Shown: piece after piece, positions 6,223-11,080 of the stretch
Layout of the letters: every line of letters starts with the position of its first letter
How positions within the stretch are numbered: position 1 is the stretch's first letter
Assembly (NCBI GenBank): GCA_903867585.1
Contig: CAIPRZ010000007.1
Location: forward strand, 1 to 11,080
Source of the DNA: an uncultured Chlamydiae bacterium
Lineage (GTDB): Bacteria > Chlamydiota > Chlamydiia > Chlamydiales > Rhabdochlamydiaceae
Direction of reading: 5' to 3'
DNA length: 11,080 nucleotides
Translations under genes and position numbers: made by a program
Notes under the pieces: model-generated
What the model was told of the DNA's origin: nothing
What the model saw: the letters and a program-made list of their open reading frames with translations, nothing else
The model's database searches: none

Positions 6223-6768
6223 TTATTTGCTATCAGTTTTAAATGGCATACCGAGTTGAGCAAGTAGCTCTACACAATCTGCATCTTGTTTAGCGGTTGT
6301 AACAAAAGTTACGTTCATACCTTGAGTACGCTTAACATCATCAAGATTGATCTCTGGGAAAACTTGCTGTTCTTGCAGTCCTAAAGAATAAGAACCTCTA
6401 CCGTCAGCGGTATTAGAAAAACCTCTAAAGTCACGGATACGTGGTGCCACGATGTTACAAAAACGATCTAAAAAGTCATACATACGCTTATTACGTAGTG
6501 TAACTTTAAGACCAATAATTTGTTCTTCCCTGAGTTTAAAGTTAGCAATAGCTTTTTTAGCCTTTGTTAACACAGGTTTTTGACCAGAAAGTAAGGTAAG
6601 TTCTTTTATGCAATCTTGCACAGCATTTTTTTCCTTGCTGGCTTCTGCAATACCCATACTAATTACGATCTTTTTTAGCTCAGGAATAAGCATGGGATTG
6701 TTGTACCCAAATTTCTGAGCAAGGTTTTTTTTAACCTCAGAATGATACTTTTTTTGAAGCCTGGACAT
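6223..6768 (-). CDS. rplE: 50S ribosomal protein L5
   Basis: L5 binds 5S rRNA in the central protuberance and contacts P-site tRNA and S13. The 181-residue product carries the conserved run SGQKPVLTKAKKAIANFKLR (61-80), then GLKVTLR (86-92), PRIRDFRGF (109-117) and SYSLGLQEQQVFPEI (126-140), in family order. Length is as in E. coli (179). The ATG is 14 bases after rplX, with GAGAG as a moderate Shine-Dalgarno sequence. An A8 run at 6725-6732 encodes K-K-N and forms an in-frame A_AAA_AAC heptamer, which is probably chance in a lysine-rich protein. Confidence 0.98.
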   Translation of the reverse strand: MSRLQKKYHSEVKKNLAQKFGYNNPMLIPELKKIVISMGIAEASKEKNAVQDCIKELTLLSGQKPVLTKAKKAIANFKLREEQIIGLKVTLRNKRMYDFLDRFCNIVAPRIRDFRGFSNTADGRGSYSLGLQEQQVFPEINLDDVKRTQGMNVTFVTTAKQDADCVELLAQLGMPFKTDSK

Positions 6769-6782
6769 TAATCAACTCTCAA

Positions 6783-7115
6783 TTAACCATGTTTAACGAT
6801 ATTTCTGTAGACAGTAAGTGATCCATCTTTTTTATAGACCAAGTCTCTGCTACCATCTTCGTTTAATTTTACTTTTAATTTTACGGATTTACCGTTCTCA
6901 TCACAAACCGATACATTTGAAATATGGATAGGGCGCTCTACTTCAATGATTTGCGAACCAGCAGCTTTGTTTTGGGCTTTCATATGTTTTTTACGAATAT
7001 TAACACCCTGAATTAAAACTCTTTCAGCAGATCTTCCGATTACTGAACCAATTTTACCCTTATCATTTCCTGCTGTGACAACTACTTTATCACCTTTTCT
7101 AATCCACTTACTCAT
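6783..7115 (-). CDS. rplX: 50S ribosomal protein L24
   Basis: L24 is an assembly-initiator protein that binds the 5' part of 23S rRNA and later sits near the tunnel exit. The 110-residue product has the KOW motif KGDKVVVTAGNDKGKIGSVI (7-26), then the NIRKKHMKAQ and ERPIHISNVSVCDENGK segments typical of bacterial L24. Length is close to E. coli (104). The ATG lies 8 bases after the rplN stop codon, with AAGGAG about 5 bases upstream. Its place between rplN and rplE is the standard spc order. Confidence 0.97.
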   Translation of the reverse strand: MSKWIRKGDKVVVTAGNDKGKIGSVIGRSAERVLIQGVNIRKKHMKAQNKAAGSQIIEVERPIHISNVSVCDENGKSVKLKVKLNEDGSRDLVYKKDGSLTVYRNIVKHG

Positions 7116-7123
7116 ATAACTCC

Positions 7124-7492
7124 TTATAGAACCTCAGGTGCTAGGGATGTGATTTTTACGAAACCACCTTCTCTTACTTCTCTAGCTACTGGGCCGAAAA
7201 TACGAGTTCCCTTTGGATTTAATTTATCGTCAATTATGACGCAGCTATTGTCGAAAAAGCGTAGGAAAGAACCATCGTTTCTTCTTACGTAATTTTTAGT
7301 TCTTACAATAACAGCCTTAACAACTTCGCCTTTTTTAATAGCAGATTTAGGGTCAGCTTCCTTTACGGAGCAAACAATAATATCTCCAACTTTAGCGTAT
7401 CTTCTTTTAGATCCTTTTAAAACCTTAAAGCATTTTACTCTTTTAGCGCCTGTGTTATCGGCTACATCGAGTTCTGTTTCTTGTTGAATCAT
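7124..7492 (-). CDS. rplN: 50S ribosomal protein L14
   Basis: L14 lies at the subunit interface, binds 23S rRNA and is the docking partner of the silencing factor RsfS. The 122-residue product has almost invariant family length and carries LDVADNTGAKRVKCFKVL near the start, KKGEVVKAVIVRTK (52-66 region), the NSCVIID strand and the ending GTRIFGPVAREVREGGFVKI, followed by SLAPEVL. The Shine-Dalgarno sequence GAGGG lies 7 bases before the ATG, and the gap to rpsQ is 18 bases. Confidence 0.98.
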   Translation of the reverse strand: MIQQETELDVADNTGAKRVKCFKVLKGSKRRYAKVGDIIVCSVKEADPKSAIKKGEVVKAVIVRTKNYVRRNDGSFLRFFDNSCVIIDDKLNPKGTRIFGPVAREVREGGFVKITSLAPEVL

Positions 7493-7510
7493 TTTAAAAC
7501 CCTCTATAGC

Positions 7511-7762
7511 TTAATTTTGAACTTCTACTACGCGCCATCTTTTCATTTTTGAAAGAGGACGTGTTTCTTCAATCAGGACTTTTTGGCCAATTTCAAATGA
7601 TTGATTATTTTCACAATGTGCATAATATTTTTTTGCACGGAAAATAACCTTCTGAAACTGAGGATGTCGAATAGTTCGTTCAACTTTAACAGTAACAGTT
7701 TTTTGCATCTTGTTAGATACAACCACACCTAATTTTTGCTTTCTTTTATTTCTGTCTAACAT
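7511..7762 (-). CDS. rpsQ: 30S ribosomal protein S17
   Basis: S17 is an early-binding OB-fold protein of the small subunit that contacts helices 7 and 11 of 16S rRNA. The 83-residue product shows the family opening KLGVVVSNKMQKTVTVKVER (10-29), then YYAHCENNQSFEIGQKVLIE and the signature ETRPLSKMKRWRVVEV near the end. Length equals E. coli (84). The ATG is preceded by AGGA at a short 4-base spacing. It lies 19 bases after rpmC and 18 before rplN, in the usual rpmC-rpsQ-rplN order. Confidence 0.97.
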   Translation of the reverse strand: MLDRNKRKQKLGVVVSNKMQKTVTVKVERTIRHPQFQKVIFRAKKYYAHCENNQSFEIGQKVLIEETRPLSKMKRWRVVEVQN

Positions 7763-7781
7763 AGAATCCTAAACATGTTAT

Positions 7782-7979
7782 TTAGTTACTTGCCTCTGTT
7801 TCAGCCAACAATGTAAGAATTTGGGCTCTTGTCTTTTTCAGAGCTTTAATCTCATGAGATTTTTCCATTTTCTTGGCAACACGGGCTTCATTTTTTTTAT
7901 TATAGAGCTTAGCCAATAACTCAAGCTCCATAGATTTTAACTGTTCTACCGACTTTTCACGAAGATCTTTTATTTTCAT
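7782..7979 (-). CDS. rpmC: 50S ribosomal protein L29
   Basis: L29 is a small helical-hairpin protein at the tunnel exit, where trigger factor and SRP dock. The 65-residue product begins MKIKDLREKSVEQLKSMELE, the usual L29 start, and is made of two charged helices; the second (KALKKTRAQILTLLAE) carries the family's K.(I/R)AR-type segment in a variant form, KKTRAQI. The start is one base after the rplP stop codon, with GGAG 8 bases upstream inside the rplP coding end. An A8 run at 7891-7898 falls in N-K-K-N codons. Confidence 0.95.
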   Translation of the reverse strand: MKIKDLREKSVEQLKSMELELLAKLYNKKNEARVAKKMEKSHEIKALKKTRAQILTLLAETEASN

Positions 7980-7980
7980 T

Positions 7981-8400
7981 TTAAACTCTCTCCACCCGTT
8001 CTACAAAGCGGGTCTTAATAGGTAATTTAGCAGCTGCACGACGTAAAGCATTCTGCGCTAATTCTTTAGGCACATTTCCTACTTCAAATAAGATACGACC
8101 TGGACGAACTACGGATACCCAATGATCTACGGCACCTTTTCCTTTACCCATACGTACTTCAGCCGGCTTTTTAGTTACGGATTTATCAGGGAAAATACGA
8201 ATCCATACCTTTCCACGACGATTAAAATAACGATTTATAGCAACACGGCAAGCTTCGATTTGATTGTTCGTTATACGACCACGTTCTAGTGTTTGCATAC
8301 CAAAGTCACCAAAATCGATAAAATTTCCAGCTTTTGAAAGGCCAGTCATTTTGCCTTTCTGCATCTTTCTAAATTTTGTTCTTTTAGGCATTAAGGCCAT
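7981..8400 (-). CDS. rplP: 50S ribosomal protein L16
   Basis: L16 helps position tRNA in the A and P sites and is needed for late large-subunit assembly. The 139-residue product has MPKRTKFRK at residues 4-12, TLERGRITNNQIEACRVAIN (37-56), KVWIRIFPDKSVTKKPAEVR (64-83) and MGKGKGAVDHWV (84-95). R83 corresponds to the arginine hydroxylated in E. coli L16. A second Met lies at residue 4, but AGGAG with a 7-base spacer supports the first ATG. The gene starts 2 bases after the rpsC stop codon, and its Shine-Dalgarno sequence is inside the last rpsC codons. Confidence 0.97.
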   Translation of the reverse strand: MALMPKRTKFRKMQKGKMTGLSKAGNFIDFGDFGMQTLERGRITNNQIEACRVAINRYFNRRGKVWIRIFPDKSVTKKPAEVRMGKGKGAVDHWVSVVRPGRILFEVGNVPKELAQNALRRAAAKLPIKTRFVERVERV

Positions 8401-8402
8401 AA

Positions 8403-9056
8403 TTAAACTCCTGCAGGTTTGGTAACTGTGTTTTGTTCGCCACGATTAATCCACACCTTTACGCCGATAGAGCCATAAGTTGTCTCCGCTCTACCTTGGG
8501 AGTAATCGACATCTGCTCTAATAGTTTGTAGAGGTATTCTTCCCTCTTTGTACCATTCAGTACGAGCAATCTCAGCACCACCGATACGGCCAGAAATCTG
8601 AACTCTTATACCTGCAGCACCAGCATCCATAGCTGTTTGCATAGATTTTTTTAGAACTCGTCTAAATGGAACTCTTCTTTCAAGCTGTTTAGCAATACTA
8701 TCAGCAACAAGCTTTGAGTCCATGTCTGGGCGCTTGATTTCATCGACTTCGATAAAAACATCTTTACCATGGGTAAGCTGTTTTAGTTCGGATTTGAGAA
8801 CATCAATTTCTGCACCTTTTTTTCCAATTACAAGACCAGGTCTTGCTGTATGGATAGTAACTTCAATTTTTCCACTCATTCTCTTAATGGTTATAGAAGA
8901 TGTGCCTGCACATGACGGCTTTGCCATCAAAAAGTCACGAATTTTTTTATCTTCGCCAATAAGTCCAGAGGTCTCTTGCTTGTTAGCAAACCATACGGAC
9001 TTCCAACGACGATTAAAAACTAATCTAAAACCTGTAGGTGATGTTTTTTGACCCAT
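8403..9056 (-). CDS. rpsC: 30S ribosomal protein S3
   Basis: S3 forms part of the mRNA entry channel, where it helps unwind message together with S4 and S5. The 217-residue product opens MGQKTSPTGFRL, close to the family start GQKV(H/N)P.G.RLG. It has the type 2 KH domain with the GKKG loop at 78-81 in ARPGLVIGKKGAEI, and the C-terminal domain with GAAGIRVQISGRIGGAEIAR and YSQGRAETTYGSIGVKVWI. It is shorter than E. coli S3 (233) because it stops soon after the conserved fold. AGGAG lies 7 bases before the ATG, and the gap to rplV is 10 bases. Confidence 0.98.
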   Translation of the reverse strand: MGQKTSPTGFRLVFNRRWKSVWFANKQETSGLIGEDKKIRDFLMAKPSCAGTSSITIKRMSGKIEVTIHTARPGLVIGKKGAEIDVLKSELKQLTHGKDVFIEVDEIKRPDMDSKLVADSIAKQLERRVPFRRVLKKSMQTAMDAGAAGIRVQISGRIGGAEIARTEWYKEGRIPLQTIRADVDYSQGRAETTYGSIGVKVWINRGEQNTVTKPAGV

Positions 9057-9066
9057 TATAAAGCTC

Positions 9067-9408
9067 CTAAACTTCTTTTTTTGCTACAGCAACAGTAAAA
9101 TGACTCGTTCTTTTCATAACGGGTACTCTTCCACCTTTGTTTTTTGACTTAGCTCTCTTTAATGTTGGACCCGCATCAACGCGAATTTCTTCAACAAAAA
9201 GTTCATTCAATTGTGCGCTACTTAGTGTCATTGCATCTGCAATGGCAGTATCTAGCGTTTTCTTAATCAGTTTTCCTGCTCTTAAATTCGAATGCATTAA
9301 TTGCAAACGAGCTTGTTGAACATTTAAGCCACGAACAAGGTCAGCAGCAAGTCTAGCTTTACGAGGGCTAATACGTACATATTTCGTCACACTTTTAAAA
9401 CTTTCCAT
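9067..9408 (-). CDS. rplV: 50S ribosomal protein L22
   Basis: L22 binds all domains of 23S rRNA and lines the exit tunnel with a long beta-hairpin, the site of macrolide-resistance changes in other bacteria. The 113-residue product has VRISPRKARLAADLVRG (11-27), then DAGPTLKRAKSKNKGGRVP (78-96), which forms the hairpin, and KRTSHFTVAV (99-108). The hairpin tip reads SKNKGG rather than the E. coli PRAMGRA. The ATG overlaps the rpsS stop codon by one base (TAATG), and GGAGG lies just upstream in the rpsS end. Confidence 0.97.
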   Translation of the reverse strand: MESFKSVTKYVRISPRKARLAADLVRGLNVQQARLQLMHSNLRAGKLIKKTLDTAIADAMTLSSAQLNELFVEEIRVDAGPTLKRAKSKNKGGRVPVMKRTSHFTVAVAKKEV

Positions 9409-9713
9409 TACTTGCCTCCAGCTTTAGCAGCAGGTTTTGCTGGTTCAGCAGCTTTTTTAACTGAATGCCCTTTGAATAGTCTTGTTGGTGAGAATTCACC
9501 CAGTTTGTGTCCTACCATGTTTTCAGAGACAAATACTGAAATAAATTTTTTACCATTATGCACTTCAAAAGTATGCCCAACCATGTCAGGTAAAACCGTC
9601 GATCTTCTAGACCATGTTTTAATCGGTTTTTTCATGGATTGGTTATTTTGTTTTTGTATTTTTTCCATTAAGTGATGGTCTACAAAAGGACCTTTTTTTA
9701 ATGATCTTGGCAT
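9408..9713 (-). CDS. rpsS: 30S ribosomal protein S19
   Basis: S19 works with S13 in the small-subunit head near the A site. The 101-residue product has the invariant opening PRSLKKGPFVDHHL, then IKTWSRRSTVLPDMVGHTF (31-49) and VGHKLGEFSPTRLFKGH (67-83). After the conserved end it carries an alanine-, lysine- and proline-rich tail (85-101), making it longer than E. coli S19 (92). The tail is in frame with no sign of sequence error. The start is 3 bases after rplB, with AGGA about 10 bases upstream inside the rplB end, and its stop codon overlaps the rplV start. Confidence 0.97.
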   Translation of the reverse strand: MPRSLKKGPFVDHHLMEKIQKQNNQSMKKPIKTWSRRSTVLPDMVGHTFEVHNGKKFISVFVSENMVGHKLGEFSPTRLFKGHSVKKAAEPAKPAAKAGGK

Positions 9714-9716
9714 AGG

Positions 9717-10556
9717 CTATTTCCTGCGATCCTTAACGATCATCTTCGTTGATTTTTTCTTAGAGCGTGTTTTATATCCCTTGGTATACTGAGCCCAAGG
9801 TGTTTGTGGTATATAACCGTTATGCTTACCTTCACCACCACCATGCGGGTGATCGACAGGGTTCATAGCTGTACCACGTACTGTTGGTCTAATACCGAGC
9901 CATCTTGAACGACCGGCTTTACCAACGGCGCGCAAATTGTGCTCTGGATTTGAAACAACTCCAAATGTTGCACGGCAATCTTCGTTAACTAGTCTGATTT
10001 CACCAGAAGGCATTCTTAATGTAATTAGTCCATCACTTTTAGCCATTAACTGAGCTGAAAGTCCAGCAGATCTAACCATTTTAGCGCCTTGACCAGGAAT
10101 AAGTTCGATATTATGTATCGTTGATCCAAGCGGCATAAACTTAAGCTTCATACAAGTACCAATCGAAAAAGGAGGCTTGTCTGTAGTAGAAACCACATCG
10201 CCTACTTTAAGATTTTGCGGTGCTATAATATAGCGCTTTTCGCCGTCTACATAGTTTAAAAGAGCGATATAAGCAGAACGATTTGGATCGTACTCAATTG
10301 AAGCAACTTTAGCTGCAATGTCTTCTTTTTCACGTTTAAAATCGATTAGACGGTAGAATTGCTTATGGCCACCACCTTTATGACGACATGTAATATGTCC
10401 ATGGTGGTTTCTTCCGTTTGTTCTAATTTTTGAAACGAGCAAAGATTTCTCAGGAGCAACCGTTGCACGACCACCTTCTACACGAGTAAGCTGATCACGC
10501 TCGACTAATACTAAGTGTCGTTGTCCAGCGGTAATAGGTCTAAATTTTTTCATCAT
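9717..10556 (-). CDS. rplB: 50S ribosomal protein L2
   Basis: L2 is among the most conserved large-subunit proteins and is needed for subunit association and an active peptidyl-transferase centre. The 279-residue product has the N-terminal OB-like region with GHITCRHKGGGHKQFYRLID (53-72), VASIEYDPNRSAYIALLNYV (84-103), and the C-terminal signature RPTVRGTAMNPVDHPHGGGE (223-242) with its essential His region. It ends WAQYTKGYKTRSKKKS...VKDRRK. Length matches E. coli (273). Two ATG codons stand side by side (10556 and 10553). The nearest purine run, AAGGG, is 12 bases from the first, so initiation may be weak or coupled to rplW, which ends 17 bases upstream. Confidence 0.98.
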   Translation of the reverse strand: MMKKFRPITAGQRHLVLVERDQLTRVEGGRATVAPEKSLLVSKIRTNGRNHHGHITCRHKGGGHKQFYRLIDFKREKEDIAAKVASIEYDPNRSAYIALLNYVDGEKRYIIAPQNLKVGDVVSTTDKPPFSIGTCMKLKFMPLGSTIHNIELIPGQGAKMVRSAGLSAQLMAKSDGLITLRMPSGEIRLVNEDCRATFGVVSNPEHNLRAVGKAGRSRWLGIRPTVRGTAMNPVDHPHGGGEGKHNGYIPQTPWAQYTKGYKTRSKKKSTKMIVKDRRK

Positions 10557-10573
10557 ACTATTTTACTACCCTT

Positions 10574-10912
10574 TTATACCATGTCATCTAGATTCGCATC
10601 ATTCTTAAGAGTAACTACAGCTTTCTTAACTGTAGGCAATTTACCCATACGACCACGAGTACGCTTTTCGATACCACGAATAGTTATTGTATTAACTTTC
10701 TCAACTTTAATGCTTTTTTCAGCATAGATAGTTTCGATCGCGCTAGCGATATCATACTTAGTTGCTTTCTTATCGACTAAGAAGACATATTTAGATTTTT
10801 TAAAAGCACGTAAGGATTTATTTGATTCAGCATCCTTAAGTTTTTCTAAAACAGTTGATTTCTCTGTTATGTGTCTACCTTTGATAACTGAAAATGCTGC
10901 TTTCTTATCCAT
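10574..10912 (-). CDS. rplW: 50S ribosomal protein L23
   Basis: L23 sits at the tunnel exit and is the main ribosomal docking site for trigger factor and SRP. Starting at the ATG at 10912 the product is 112 residues: MDKKAAFSVIKGRHITEKST, a KYVFLVDKKATKYDIASAIE segment, then IYAEKSIKVEKVNTI and the basic loop RGIEKRTRGRMGKLPTVKKA. These give the L23 beta-alpha-beta fold order. A longer reading from TTG at 10927 would place the start codon inside the Shine-Dalgarno sequence, so the ATG is chosen. The start overlaps the end of rplD by 8 bases. Length agrees with chlamydial L23 as recalled (about 111). Confidence 0.96.
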   Translation of the reverse strand: MDKKAAFSVIKGRHITEKSTVLEKLKDAESNKSLRAFKKSKYVFLVDKKATKYDIASAIETIYAEKSIKVEKVNTITIRGIEKRTRGRMGKLPTVKKAVVTLKNDANLDDMV

Positions 10913-11080
10913 TATTTGCTCCTCCAAGAAGAACCATTAATTCATCAACCGCAGATTCTATTAAAACAACATGCTTAGCGACCATTAAATCGTAGGCATT
11001 AATCATAGGGAACTGGGATACATGAACTTTTTGTAAGTTACGAGTACTGAGTCTAAAAGCATCATATTTTTGGCTTGATG
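10905..11080 (-). CDS. rplD: 50S ribosomal protein L4, C-terminal part
   Basis: The last 57 residues of L4 are visible; the rest of the gene lies beyond the high end of the window. They read FRLSTRNLQKVHVSQFPMIN, then AYDLMVAKHVVLIESAVDEL and MVLLGGANNG. This matches the L4 C-terminal pattern (S.RNL..V.V....(L/I)N.YDL(L/M)....(L/V)V(L/I)...A...L). L4 binds 23S rRNA domain I and reaches the exit tunnel; in E. coli it also represses the S10 operon. The TAA stop (10905-10907) lies inside rplW, an 8-base overlap that points to coupled translation. The order L4-L23 is standard for the S10 cluster. Confidence 0.93.
   Translation of the reverse strand, partial: SSQKYDAFRLSTRNLQKVHVSQFPMINAYDLMVAKHVVLIESAVDELMVLLGGANNG
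10919..10925 (-). promoter_or_regulatory. Shine-Dalgarno site that fixes the ATG start of rplW
   Basis: GGAGGAG lies on the minus strand with a 6-base spacer before the ATG at 10912, inside the last codons of rplD. The in-frame TTG at 10925-10927 overlaps this site, so the longer reading is unlikely. Confidence 0.85.

Noticed and set aside
6725..6732. Programmed -1 frameshift at A_AAA_AAC in rplE
   Set aside because: The zero frame gives a complete L5 of normal length, and no downstream stem or meaningful -1 product was seen.
8722..9051. 109-codon open frame on the plus strand
   Set aside because: Antisense shadow of rpsC over the conserved KH domain; long only because of codon bias on the real strand.
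10913..10927. TTG start giving L23 five extra residues
   Set aside because: The TTG would sit on the GGAGGAG that serves the ATG at 10912, leaving itself without a proper Shine-Dalgarno sequence.

Overview
This window is one long, uninterrupted ribosomal-protein gene cluster, entirely on the minus strand, so transcription runs from high to low coordinates. In transcription order it holds: 3'-rplD (partial) - rplW - rplB - rpsS - rplV - rpsC - rplP - rpmC - rpsQ - rplN - rplX - rplE - rpsH - rplF - rplR - rpsE - rplO - secY - rpsM - rpsK - rpoA - rplQ, then a hairpin terminator and perhaps the ribosome binding site of the next gene at the window edge. This is the fused S10, spc and alpha operons. 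It makes 20 ribosomal proteins, the translocon pore SecY and the RNA polymerase alpha subunit.

The gene order points to the phylum Chlamydiota. As I recall the Chlamydia trachomatis genome, the order is the same. Genes usual in this cluster elsewhere are missing at the same places: rpsN between rplE and rpsH, rpmD between rpsE and rplO, adk/map/infA/rpmJ after secY, and rpsD between rpsK and rpoA. The AT-rich composition, the alpha subunit longer than that of E. coli, and chlamydia-like wording in S5, L15 and L2 fit. The proteins differ enough from my memory of Chlamydia sequences that an environmental (Parachlamydia-like) lineage is likelier than the genus Chlamydia. The genus cannot be fixed by eye.

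Layout: 10905-11080 is the C-terminal end of L4. 3914-10912 is a tightly packed S10/spc block with gaps of 1-19 bases or overlaps of 1-8 bases, most starts having a clear Shine-Dalgarno sequence. 2559-3911 is secY. 2477-2558 is the only sizeable internal spacer; it holds a plausible promoter interleaved with an imperfect hairpin, ahead of the alpha segment rpsM-rpsK-rpoA-rplQ (125-2476). 1-124 holds a 9-bp stem terminator and AT-rich spacer. No stretch longer than 300 bases lacks a gene, and no mobile element, CRISPR array, tRNA or rRNA was seen.

This is a core housekeeping region with no sign of a new system. The points worth checking are small: a TTG start codon on rpsK, the secY-rpsM promoter/hairpin, starts without a Shine-Dalgarno sequence at secY and rpsE, several A8 tracts inside essential genes, and lineage-type changes in S19, S11 and L15.
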